Both the position numbers and the translations under genes were made by a program. Shown here piece by piece: positions 11,872 through 22,329 of a stretch of 64,000 nt of DNA (positions are counted from its first letter, which is position 1; each line of letters begins with the position of its first letter). Under the pieces are notes generated by a model. That model was not told where the DNA came from. It searched no databases and worked only from the letters and a program-made list of their open reading frames with translations. The stretch covers positions 1,550,001-1,614,000 of the forward strand of contig JADNRZ010000007.1 of NCBI GenBank assembly GCA_015501605.1, in the 5' to 3' direction. Origin of the DNA: Panaeolus papilionaceus (Eukaryota; Basidiomycota; Agaricomycetes; Agaricales).

Positions 11872-13699
11872 TCAGAGCGTTAGATGGTGCTGGGCATATT
11901 GTGCAGTGAGCTCTCTGACATGGTCAATGACCTGCTTGGGCATGGTAAAGCCGCATGAGCCTGACTCGATATGCTGCACCATGCCCGACAGCTCACGAAA
12001 CTGTTTACTACATTTGGGACACGAGAATTTCTCTCCTGTGTCTTTGTGGATCGAAGATTGAAGGTGGCTGTTGAGACCGCTCAACGTGTTGAAACCATTT
12101 TGACAGATGAAGCAGATATAAGCTTGGCCGTTGAAGGATGCCTCAGTAGCAGTGTATTTAACTGTTGAAGTCGAATTCGTGGAATCTTGGGATTGAGCCG
12201 ATTGACTGGAAGAAGTGATAGCATTGCTGAGTGTTGCTGGAGATGAAGTGCTGCTCATGGAAGCGGGAACAAAACTTAGACTTGGAGGCAGAACCTGTGC
12301 CGTAGCAACTCCCATAACATATTCGTTGACTGTCCCGTTCCGAAACGCAGAGCATTGGTGCTTGTTAGTGAGGTGCTGCGCGGTCATGGAGGGAGACACG
12401 AATGTTGTATGACAGAAAGGACAGGATTTATGATTAAGGGTGTGCTGAAAGGACCGAAGATGCTGGTGGAAATAAGAATACGTTAGTTCCATGTCGTAGC
12501 AGCCATAACGTTTAGGTTTGTACCAAAGCCAATCCGCCTGCAGACTTGTGATGCATGGAACAGACGAAACACCAGAAATGACTAGGAAGGGCTGTCGCGT
12601 AATGCTGATATAACATTGCATCGTCCGCAAAGCCTGCAGGACATTGAGAGCAATATATTTTGCAAGCTTTCAGCTGCTCCCGAGTTGTGCCCCAAACTCC
12701 ATCTTCAACTGCTGCTCTGCATTCACCCTTGGTTACATGATCAAGAGTGCGATCTGGAAGTTCAAATTTCTTTGAGCAAAATGGGCACATCTTTCCAGAA
12801 GTGAAGTGCGCCTTCTCAAGCAAGTGCTAAACAAAATCGAAACTTTGTGAGCACGGTCGAGGAATGTGAATCTTGGACCCACACCTTTTTTAACCCGGAT
12901 TTGGTGAAGAGAGAACTGCACACATAGCACCAATGCCGCCACGTCCTGATTTGAGAGAGCGCAAGCCTGAGCATGCGGCTGGGAACAGCTATGCCCGTGC
13001 ACTCGCTATTGCTACTTACATGAAAAGCGGTGTGTGCAGGGGTGGGAAAGGCTTTATCGCAGAAAGGGCATATTTTGGATCGTTGAATGTGCGACTCCTC
13101 GAGTTGGTGCTAAATGTTAGGAATGATTGGACATTGCTTCACACAAAAGCAGCTTGGAGACTTGTACCTTGTTTAGGTTGGTTTGTTTCTCGAATGCAGA
13201 GGAACACAAAATACAGAAGTAATGGCCAACATCCAGTTTGCTCGCTTTGTGATCAAGCAACTGCCCTTCATCAGGGAATGTGGCGTTGCAACCTCGGGCA
13301 GGACATGTGACATTGGTCGCATTTGAAGTTGGTACACGGTTCGTAGAAACCCCGAAGCTTACTGGTATAGGATGTGCAAGAGGAACACCTTCAGATGTCG
13401 TCGTCGCAGGATCACTACCATCCGGTGTAACACCATTGAGGGGGGTGAAAGTGGTTTCAATTGGCATGACATGGCCTCCGTCCGTGTGCTGCAATCTGGG
13501 CGTCTACATAACTTGATAAATTGTTGGTAACAAGCTATCTCACCTCTTTCATCGACGCCTCGTCGCTGAATCCTACCCCACATCGAAAACAGCAAAATGG
13601 CAAGCGGATATGCTTCATAGTGAGGCAATGCATACCCATCAGACCCACAGTGGAAAACGTGAGTCCACATGTTAAGCAAGTCAAAGGTACGATGGGCAT
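11872..13699 (-). CDS. Multi-zinc-finger (C2H2-like) protein, copy A
   Basis: Five exons: 13544-13699, 13168-13488, 12885-13109, 12524-12826 and 11872-12462, joined in frame into about 528 residues. The ATG at 13699 starts MPIVPLTCLTCGLTF. About ten Cys2-His2-like units follow, in alternating styles: a C-x2-C half finger (CILCSSAFEKQTNLNK, CYVCSSLFTKSGLKK, CFVCSMHH) completed by H-x5-H, and a CPFC unit with a downstream His. A Ser/Thr-rich linker (about residues 350-400) separates the array from two canonical C-terminal fingers (CFICQNGF, CPKCSKQFRELSGMVQH). The tail is VIDHVRELTAQYAQHHLTL. All four introns are phase 0 and lie immediately before the first His of an H-x5-H pair. Nucleic-acid binding is likely, but the target is unknown. 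It is a tandem paralogue of 14423-16265. Confidence 0.85.
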
Positions 13700-13980
13700 C
13701 GCTGGCTATCAGGCTGCTTTATGTGGAAGAGAGACTGGAAGGTGAGGAATCAAGATGTGTTGGGCGTCTTATTTGGTGTCCCACACATGGCACGAGCCGT
13801 TTGACGTAAGGAATTGAATTGGAATGCATGTCGCCCACATACCATCCAGACTGATTCTCAGAATACCAAAAATACACTGGAACGCATAAAAATGGCTTGG
13901 AATATGGATTGAGCTCAAAGTAAATAAAACAAGAATGAGAAAAAAGGCAGTGTAACATAGCTAGTGGTGGCCAACTATCA
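13700..13980. promoter_or_regulatory. Promoter of zinc-finger copy A, near-identical to that of copy B
   Basis: About 280 bases upstream of copy A align almost base for base with 16266-16540 upstream of copy B, apart from scattered substitutions and small indels. Both therefore probably share expression control. The similarity stops near TAGCTAGT-GTGGCCA (about 13960-13975). Confidence 0.7.
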
Positions 13981-14019
13981 GATTCATTGTTTTCCGTTTA
14001 CCAGTCGGCGTGACTTGCC
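13981..14019 (-). pseudogene. Relic of the NAT10 3' end
   Basis: Read on the minus strand, this stretch (AAGTCACGC...GGTAAACGGAAAACAATGA) resembles the last codons of the NAT10 gene near 16554-16600 (AAGTCACGC...AATGAAGGGAAAACAACGA) and sits in the same relative place, just upstream of a zinc-finger promoter. This suggests the tandem duplication copied the zinc-finger gene plus the neighbouring gene's tail. It is short and imperfect, so only moderately supported. Confidence 0.4.
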
Positions 14020-14096
14020 TTCTATCAACTGACGAGATCTCGCTGTCAGACCTTTTTGAAGTCTGGGGAAGTTTTGAGAATGCCATTAGTCTTATC
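14020..14096 (+). pseudogene. Relic of a P450 3' end
   Basis: TTCTATCAACTGAC, GTCAGACCTTT and TGCCATTAGTCTT occur here in the same order as in the last intron and last exon of P450 copy 2 (8668-8724). A short insertion (about 20 bases) breaks the exon. The match includes intronic bases, so it descends from genomic DNA rather than from a processed transcript. It is non-functional. Confidence 0.6.
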
Positions 14097-14422
14097 TGAC
14101 GACTTGAGTGAAAGGGGGCATGCGAGATGATGCAGCCCTTTTGGCCAACTTGCAAATGTATGGTAGGATGAACTATCGACAAAAGGAATTTAATCCACAA
14201 GTCCCATGTCTACAGGCTTATGCTCGACCTACATAATGCAATTATAGCAAACTCAATGGCTGCCATGACGCTGAAACAGGAAATACAAACACGGTGTAAA
14301 CACAATTGGAGGCACTATACACACAAGTATGACAGTAAGAGGAACAAAAGAAATAGAGCTCGGCTTTGGCTTGTCCCATATCAAGATGAATTCGAAGGGA
14401 AAAATCACTGGTATTCCATGTG

Positions 14423-16265
14423 TCAGAGTGTCAGGCGGTGCTGAGCGTATTGTGCAGTGAACTCCCTGACATGGTCTATGACCTGTCTGGGCATGGTAAA
14501 GCCACTTGTGCCCGACTCTATGTGTTGGACCATGCCCGACAGCTCACGGAATGTTCTATTGCATTTAGGGCACGAGAAGCTGTCATCTGTCCCTTTGTGG
14601 ACCGATGACTGGAGATGGCTGTTGAGGTGAGGTAACTTCTTGAAACTTTTCTGACAGAGGAAGCATACATAGGCTCTCCCGTTGAAGGACGCCTGGTTCG
14701 CAGTGTATTTGATAGCAGAATTCGTGTAAGTGGGAATGTTAGATGGCGACGATTGATGTGAAGAGGAAAGGGCGATTGAGGGCGATTGGAATGAAGCTGC
14801 CATGCTAGTGGATGCTGGAACAAAGGTTTGACTACCAGGAGGCATTATCTGTGCGATTGTGACTCCCAGAACATATTCGCCAACCATTCCGTGATGATAT
14901 GCAGCACAGCGGGGTTGACTACTCAAGTGACGAGCGGTCGCAGATGGGTCACCAAACCGCAATGAGCAGAAGGGACAGGACTTCCCATTCAGAGCATGTT
15001 TAGGCGATCGTAGTAGGTGCTGGTTTCAAAAAAAGGGCATCAGCTAGGTGAGCTGAATTATCACTGCACTGACAAGAGCCCTACCGCAGACAATTTACTT
15101 GGAGACTGGTAGTGTTGGGAACAGACGAAGCACCAGAAATGGTCCCCTGCTGCGTAATGCTGGTATAACATGGCCTGATCGGCGAACCCTGTCGGGCATT
15201 GTGAGCAATATATCGTATAAGCCTTCAGTTGCTCCTGTGTTGTCGTCCGAACGTCATTGGAAATTGCTGCTTTGCATTCGTCTTTTGCTACATGATCGAC
15301 GGTTTGTTCGGGACGACTAAATACCCTTTTGCAAAACGGACATGTATTGCAGGCCGCGATATGCTGATTAGTTGGCAAATGCTAGAAAACCATTATAAAT
15401 TAGTGAGTGCTGACTCCCTCAAAGAATGTTGGTGCTATCCCATACCCTTCGCAAACCCCGTTTGGAGAAGATAGTGTTGCACACGTAGCACCAAAGTCGG
15501 CGGGTTTTTATTTGGGCCACCACCTGCTCTCGCACTTGCATTGAAACGGCTTTATCCAGACATTGGCCACTGCCAATAACGTGGAACATGGTCTGTGCAG
15601 GGATCGCGAAGGTTTCGTCACAGAAGGGACACATGGTAGATTTTCGAAGATGTGACTCGTCGTGCATGTGCTAGAAGTTAGGAACCATTGAGCGTATGTC
15701 TCACCAATAAAAATTCAAAAAGTGAACCTTGGTTAGATTGGATTCTTTCTTGAATACCAAGGAGCACACCGAGCAGAAGAAATGGCCGGACTTGAGCACA
15801 GTCGCTATGTGATGACGAAACTGTGCTTTATCAGTAAACGAGGCGTTACAGCCTTCGCCAGTGCACACAAATATTGTCACTGTCGCGGATGCGGGTGTCT
15901 TGGTTGAGAACTCTGGCCACACTGAAGAAGAGTTCACCAGAGAAACTCTATCGGACGTTATCAACCCAGGAGTGCTGCCATCGGGGGTCGAAGCTTCGAT
16001 GGATGAAGGTAAATTTATTGCGACGGGCATGGCATGGCCTCCATCCGCGTGCTATTAAGAAATCTAGGCGTCTAAAAACGTGATAGATTCTGCATGGAAG
16101 GCACCTCACCTCTTTCATCGACGCCTCGTCGCTGAATCCTATTCCACACCGAAAACAGCAAAATGGCAAGCGGATATGCTTCATAGTGAGGCAATGCATA
16201 CCCATCAGACCCACAGTGGAAAACGTGAGTCCACATGTTAAGCAAGTCAAAGGTACGATGGGCAT
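14423..16265 (-). CDS. Multi-zinc-finger (C2H2-like) protein, copy B
   Basis: Five exons: 16110-16265, 15728-16051, 15446-15670, 15085-15381 and 14423-15019. The protein of about 530 residues matches copy A throughout. Exon 1 is nearly identical to A (three base differences in 156), but later exons have diverged much more at protein level. Fingers include CTGEGCNASFTDKAQF, CSVCSLVFKKESNLTKH, CPFCDETFAIPAQTMFH, CYVCNTIF, CPFCKRVFSRPEQTVDH, CSQCPTGFADQAMLYQH, CFVCSQHYQS, CPFCSLRF and the C-terminal pair CFLCQKSF and CPKCNRTFRELSGMVQH. Each exon from 2 to 5 begins with the His of a split finger. It lies 288 bases upstream of the NAT10 stop on the same strand. Function beyond probable nucleic-acid binding is unknown. 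Confidence 0.85.
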
Positions 16266-16553
16266 CGCTGGCTATCAGGCTGCTTTGAGTGGAAGAGAGA
16301 CGGGAAAGTGAGGAATCAAGATGTGGTGGGCGTCTTATAAAGGTGTCCCACACATGGCACGAGCCGTTTAACGTAAGGAATTGAGTTGGAATGCATGTCG
16401 TCCACATGACCATTCGGACTGATTCTCAGAATACCAAAAATACACTGGGACGCATAAAAATGGCTTGAAATATGGATTAAGGTCAAAGTAAATAAAACAG
16501 GAGTAAGGCAAAAGGCAGTGTAACATAGCTAGTAGTGGCCACTTGCACAACAA

Positions 16554-19500
16554 CTATCGTTGTTTTCCCTTCATTGACCTGCGTGACTTCTTCGACTTCG
16601 TCTCTGACATATCAGCGACGGTTTCGGCCTTCCTTTTCTGAGGTGCTGACTGAGTACCCTTCACACTGACGACGGTAGCCTTTCCGCTTCCTAGATTGGC
16701 GATCTGAGCTTCGGCTTGTGACCAATCAGCCGCAGAGTCATCAATGGCATATCTAAAAAATCCTTAGTTCCACGTAGTCAAGCTTCTGAAAGCAAGGGTA
16801 CGCACTTTTTCAAATCAAGTGAGTCAATGATCTGGCGTTGTCTCTCCTTGAGAGCAGATGTCTCCTCCTTGCCGGCCTCCTCGAGTTCCACTGCCATCGC
16901 AGCCGAGGCATTCTCGATAAAGCCCTTGTCCTGACCTTCAATCCGCGAAGATGCAAGCTTGCTGGCTTCAGGAAGCTCAGAGCTAATAGCAGCCTTCTGA
17001 ATATCGATCAGTTTCTTTCCAAGTTTGCGGATAATCTTGCTGAACAGTGCGAGGGTCTGATTAACTGGGAGCTGGAGCTCGGCCTACAGAACTCATGAGT
17101 CAGACACAGGAAACCAGGAAATCACTCTCTACTCACCTCGAGCTCTTCCACCGTCTTGCGCTGCAGACCCAGGGCCAGAAGGATGCTTGCCTGAACTGCA
17201 GTCAACTTGATCTCGCCTGCACCCAATCTCTTCTCAAAGTACAACTTTCCAACAGTCGGCAGGAGATCGAGAATAACATGGTAGTCGACCATATTGTTGG
17301 CGTAGGACTCTAGACGTTTCAGATCAAAGGGCGTGAAGTACACAACGAGTTCCGCTGCGGAAAGCTCGGCTATGGGCAGAATATGATGAGCAACTTTTCA
17401 TTTCTGTCAGACGAGGCAGATTGCTCACCATTGGCGTCTTCGTTAATTCCAGCATTTGCGGCCTCCAGAACACTCAAAGCAGTAACGCAGCCGAATTCAC
17501 GGAACTTGAATGAAAGGAGAGAGACAAATCGGCGACGGAAATCTGGTATTTCGTAAGCTTTTTGTTTTCTGAAATAGTCTAGGAAAAAATACACACCTTT
17601 GGCAAACTCATGGAGCCATTCCAACTCGCTTTGGACTGAGCTGTTGAGACCCCTAACCATCACGCAGGTATGCTCGCCTGTCAATTCACTTGTTGTCTGG
17701 CGAATGTAGAGGGGAATGTAATTTGCTCTCTTCCAGAACCTAATGAAGGATGTTACAAGTCAGTTGCGACAACGGAGGTAGAAAGGATGGTGTGACTGAC
17801 CTTAGAAGCTGTGGTGTCAGCCCATACGAGACACCCAGGTAGTCCAGATTCTCAGGTTTCCTCTCCGATAGGCGCTGTAGGAGTGGAGGCATTTCAGAAG
17901 CAGACCGGACCGTTGGTTCTTCTGTCAGTAAATCGGTCGACTGTAAACCGAAGATCAGCAAAAATGTTGGATCAGAGAACAACAGAGCTGTTCACCTCAT
18001 CAACAGCAACCGCATTAGGGTATTTTGGCTCTGGTAAGGGATTTTCGTTGAGGTTGAAGTATTCTCCACTATAGAACGAGTTCAGAGCTTCCAATGCTCT
18101 TGAACCGTATCCCATCTGTGACGAATATTTGGAGAAAAATCTTTGGCCAGAAAATGTAAGAACTTACGCTTGCGTAATCAGGATGGCATGCTACCCTGAC
18201 CACCCGGGCACCACTGAGCTCTGCAAAACGGTTCTCCTGGAACTGCTGTGCGATAAGCCATGGGATCATGTCGCCTCCAGCTCTGATACCACGCCCTAGA
18301 CCATCCATAATCGCGGCTCTGCTAATCTTTCCTTCCAGGGCGACTTGCAACACTACAAGGGGTTCAGGGAGATGGCTCTCGTCGTCCTTGATTGGCGGAA
18401 GCAGGACGAAAAGGTGATGAGCTGGTGCATCAGAGAGAAGTTGAAGGTCGTTAGGTTGATTTTTGTAGTGTGAGGCAACGTAGAGAGCCATCATGCGCTG
18501 GAGGAAGACCTCTGACGCAGGGTGGTAGCTGAATAGCGTATCTCTGCTGACGTAGAAGAGTTCGCATGTTGAGGGATGGGGGCACCCTTGGGTGCTTAAT
18601 GAACGTGGAAGAATTGTGGCATCCAGGCAAAGGAGTGAGTTGAGCCATTTCTCGATCTCATCGCCAGGAGCATAACGGATGGGTGTCTCAAGCTTGATTT
18701 CGCGAAGGGTTCGCACTTTTGGAGGTGCCTTGATGGTAGGCTTTTTGGAGGTTGATGCTGTTGTTTCTGCGACATCAGCAGAAGCACCTTTTGATAGAGA
18801 CGGTCTTGTGCTCTCGCGAAGTTGCTGGATGAGTTTGAGGGAGAGTGAGCGTCCTGTGCCTTCGTAACCGTTGATAGTGGAGGCCATGAAAATCAGGTAA
18901 GGTCCAACGAGGTTGCGGACTAGAGGAAGTGGGATAGCAGCAGCTTCATCAATGATAACCAACTCAGCCTGGCCGAGTACATGGGCATCTTCAGGTTGGA
19001 TATACTAGTCGGGGGGTTAACTAATGTTCTCGAGGGTTCATAAAACAACTACGCACCTGTATTGTTTGGCGGTGGTCTCTGAAAACATTAACCCTGACAA
19101 TAGCCTTTCCACCCTCTCCAGATGCACCTCCAGTAGTGTTTTGAATAGGTACGGCAGCGATATCATAATCAAGATGCTCCTCGTAACCCAAAGCGTCCAA
19201 ACCTTTGAAGACGAAGTCGAAAAGGGTCTTTAAGTTTTCGGGACTGGGACTGGTAACAAAAATATTGGAGTAGCCATGCGCAAGTGCTGCTGCAATAGCT
19301 AAGCCAAGAGAAGCTGATTTTCCGCGACCACGACCTGCAGTAAGTGTAACGGTAGAGGACAGAGTCTTCTCCGCAATAGCGTCGATAAATGTGAGTAACG
19401 CCTGTGCTTGATTTGTCGTTTTGGTTAACTTGATCAAATCTCCCACTGGTTTCGTGTCAGACAGGGAATCCTTCAACTCCTTGAGCTCTGTCTCGTGCTC

Positions 19501-20342
19501 CTTCTCTTTGCCAGGAACGTCGGCGATTGGCGTGATGTCTTTTCCGCGGGAAATTGGGAGAACGTTGAGTTCATCGTCGAGGACCAAACAGTCTGGACAT
19601 GACCCCAGGGAAAGGATGAATCGCTCGTTAAATCTGGCGACAACGTCGTCATGAGACGAAGTTCTGTACCGAGCATGAACATCCTGTCGAACATATCAAT
19701 GAATTAATCAAAAACAAGCTATATAAGCGCACCATTGTCATGGTATAGAGCTGCTTTAGAGAAGACATAGTCTTTAGCAACAGTACTACCAAACCGCCTC
19801 CCTCCACGGTTTCTATTGTCCGAGCAAGAAGGTTGGGGGTAATAGCCTCGAAATCCTGAAGTACACACATCCCGTACGTGTTGCCCAGTATTTTGTGCGA
19901 CTCTTTATAGTACCTGAAGGTCCCATCGTTAACTCACGTAAATGAAGAGGTGATAAAACATAGCGTACGTATAGCGGATGTCGGTCACTGTTACGAATAC
20001 CTCGAAAGGATTTTGATCATTGGCCTCCCGAATTCCTCGTTTTACATCCCTCTTGATCTTGGCTTCACGCTTCTTTCGATGACTGGTAAATCCCAGCTCC
20101 TTCTTATAGCACCATAATACTGATGGACGTGAAGAAACCCGAGCTTGTGAGAGCAAGTAATGGAGGTTTACAATCTGCAGAAGCGGTTTTTATTCATATT
20201 GTCAATGCCTTGAAGGAGCAATTCTTGTGAAACCGACCTGGTCCCTGCCTTTGTCCCCGACAAGCACGATAAATGACCTATGGTTTGTTTTAACATTATT
20301 GTTGATGAGAATGGGAATTCGTGGATCCAACTGCTTCCTCAT
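16554..20342 (-). CDS. KRE33: RNA cytidine acetyltransferase (NAT10/Kre33 family)
   Basis: This nucleolar enzyme makes N4-acetylcytidine in 18S rRNA and, with an adaptor, in tRNA-Ser/Leu; it is needed for small-subunit biogenesis. The ATG at 20342 begins MRKQLDPRIPILINNNVKTN, matching the conserved family start. Joined exons show the N-terminal domain with FVTVTDIRYTYYKESHKILG and FGMCVLQDFE-like text, and TLTAGRGRGKSASLGLAIA (Walker A, near 19330). The helicase motif VIIDEAAAIPLPLVRNLVGP follows near 18935, then STINGYEGTGRSLSLKLIQQ. The GNAT acetyltransferase domain runs through GKISRAAIMDGLGRGIRAGG and VVRVACHPDYAS (near 18170-18320). The tRNA-binding-like C-terminus has PFDLKRLESYANNMVDYHVI. 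It ends in a Lys/Arg-rich tail (KSKKSRRS...GKQR) typical of nucleolar localisation. Length is near 1000 residues, as usual for the family. It looks intact. Confidence 0.95.
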
Positions 20343-20474
20343 CGTTGTTGTCGGCGATGAACTTGCTACCAAAATTTTGATAGATGCATGAATCTCAGAA
20401 AGGAAATTCTCACCCTTAGCTTTTTTGCACGGCGGCCCGGGGATCTATTCACAATCTTATCAAACTTAAACAAG

Positions 20475-20560
20475 TCGGATATGGTGTAACGGCTAACATT
20501 GCCGCCTCTCATCCCTGAATGTTATCGCGGCAGCTCGGGGTTCGATTCCCCGTATCCGAA
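20475..20560 (+). tRNA. tRNA-Glu(CTC) with a 14-nt intron
   Basis: A perfect 7-bp acceptor stem pairs TCGGATA (20475-20481) with TATCCGA (20553-20559), with discriminator A at 20560. The D-arm text TGGTGTAACGGCTAACAT is typical of eukaryotic tRNA-Glu. The anticodon stem GCCGC/GCGGC encloses C-T-CTC-A, with anticodon CTC at 20508-20510. An intron of 14 bases sits at the canonical site one base 3' of the anticodon (20512-20525). The T-arm CGGGG-TTCGATT-CCCCG is perfect. The mature length would be 72 nt. A run of six T at 20561-20566 is the Pol III terminator. Confidence 0.93.
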
Positions 20561-20566
20561 TTTTTT
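20561..20566 (+). terminator. Pol III T-run terminator of tRNA-Glu
   Basis: Six consecutive T directly follow the discriminator base of the tRNA. Confidence 0.8.
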
Positions 20567-20989
20567 GGTTTCATTGTTTCTGCAGGACATCCCGCAACAC
20601 AACCATGTAGCGCTCAATGGGACCAATCCCGAGTCTCTCAAAGCTGCCAAATGGTAATAATTGGTGGGTTCGTTGGGTTTCATTGTTCGATGATCAACCC
20701 ATTGCCTGGCCATGGACTGCCATCCGATAGCTTTGGGTATCGGGACACTGTATCAACCTTAAATCATAGACTTCGAAGATCGCCGACTCAGCCGGACAAC
20801 TGTAGACAGCCAAGAATTCCGTGGAATCCTAATTTATTTATACATTATTCAATCATAAGACTACGTGTACATATACATATTATAGCCCGATTGTTAAGTT
20901 CTACAGCTCCTATTCGTCGTATTAAAATTGGGCATACTGAAGCCGAATACCCTACACATAGTTAAATTGTTGAGTAGATTGGTTAGAGG
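20567..20989. other. Intergenic, no gene seen
   Basis: The 148-codon plus-strand ORF here starts inside the tRNA and has no coding features. The right part is the 3' flank of the minus-strand gene at 20990. Confidence 0.5.
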
Positions 20990-21616
20990 TCAGGCTCCCA
21001 GGCCCTCCCATGGACCTCGCAAGCGTTCGAAGCTCGAGTGTGGAGTGGCTCTAGCCGTTGAAAGGAGCTCGAGGTCGCGAATACCTCGAAATCCATCTAC
21101 CTCGATGATAGACACGGGGCTGACAACTGGGAGTGAGACGCACCGAATTCTAGGAGCGTAACCTGTTGGATAAAGACTGCCAGTGGTGATATCGATGGGT
21201 CTGGGGGCAATCGAACGGAGGCGTGACATGCTTCCTGGGGTGTACGAATGGCCAGGACTTTGAGATTGGACTTTGCGAAGTGATGGGGGAGTAAGTGGTG
21301 GTGTTGGAGGAAAATCAACTGTTCTCATTGTCGGTTGCTCATTTGTCTCCGACTCCACACGAAGGGACATACTCTCGGCTTCGAAGGGTGAGTGAACCAG
21401 GGTATCGGTCCTGTCCAAATCCATCGTCATGAGGGTTTGCATCGATTGGCGTCGATTTAGGGACAATTTGCCCATCAATGTGTTGACACCATCGGAGGGT
21501 CGACGTTCATGCCAGACGAGCGGGGCGGCATAGATGTCGCCTTCGAAGGTGCTGCTCGGTTGCCACTGACCGTTTGAAAAACTGACGCGGGGAGGAGTGA
21601 TGAGATCCGTCTCCAT
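20990..21616 (-). CDS. Ser/Pro/Thr-rich hypothetical protein
   Basis: Single-exon ORF of 208 residues with ATG at 21616. Visible features are VSFSNGQWQPSS near the start, several SP/TP sites (FPPTPPLTPPSLR near the middle, SPGHSYTPGSMSRLRS), an RRPSDGV site and a C-terminal segment VVSPVSIIEVDGFRGIRDLE. It has no signal peptide, membrane helix or cysteine cluster. The composition suggests an intrinsically disordered, phosphorylated protein. I do not recognise a family; a further 5' exon cannot be excluded but is not needed. Confidence 0.55.
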   Translation of the reverse strand: METDLITPPRVSFSNGQWQPSSTFEGDIYAAPLVWHERRPSDGVNTLMGKLSLNRRQSMQTLMTMDLDRTDTLVHSPFEAESMSLRVESETNEQPTMRTVDFPPTPPLTPPSLRKVQSQSPGHSYTPGSMSRLRSIAPRPIDITTGSLYPTGYAPRIRCVSLPVVSPVSIIEVDGFRGIRDLELLSTARATPHSSFERLRGPWEGLGA

Positions 21617-22329
21617 TGGGGAACCGTATATATGGAAAGGGGACTAGGGTTGATAGTCAGTCCAACGCATCAGCTGTTACAGGCAATAGACTGCACTAAC
21701 TGATTGCTCTTTCATGATGTATCTCCACATTGTGCCTCTCTTGTTTTGTGAGATATATGGTACGTCTCCGAACATGTAATATGTTAAATTGGGATGGATG
21801 GTTAAACAATAGGTGGAAGGGAATTTAGAGAGCTTTGACGAATGTATCGTAACGGCTTCGAGGATGATAGTAAAAAGAAAGGGATAATCGATAGCTGACC
21901 TTTAAGGATGGGGGGCGTCTTATCATACATACATACATATATGCTGAACTGGTCCGAGTGGCGCTGCCTTTCATGTGTCGTTTAGCTTCTCTCAAGGAAG
22001 GAAGCAATAAGATCAACTCCTCACGCTACTGTCTTTCCCGGATGTTTGCTGTGCATTTCGTCCCTGGCTCCTTTGTGCTTAACGCTGATTAATTGAACAA
22101 AGACTGTAGCTACACAAAGGTTTGGAAAATTGTCGTATGTATTAAGTAAACTGTTACCATGAGGGTGTCATCTGGGAGCGTCATGGACCATCATGACAAG
22201 ACAAAGGATGACGAATGATTACAATGAGGGAGGAAGAGAAACGGGCAGAAGATTGACTACCCTAAAAAAACGACATGAAAGAGGCCATGGCTTTTAGTGA
22301 ACAAACGGCAGGGAGCGATTCCAGAAGAG
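21617..22329. other. Intergenic, no gene seen
   Basis: Promoter side of the Ser/Pro-rich gene and 3' flank of the GTPase gene. It contains a short (CATA)n run near 21927-21941 and nothing else I can support. Confidence 0.4.
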
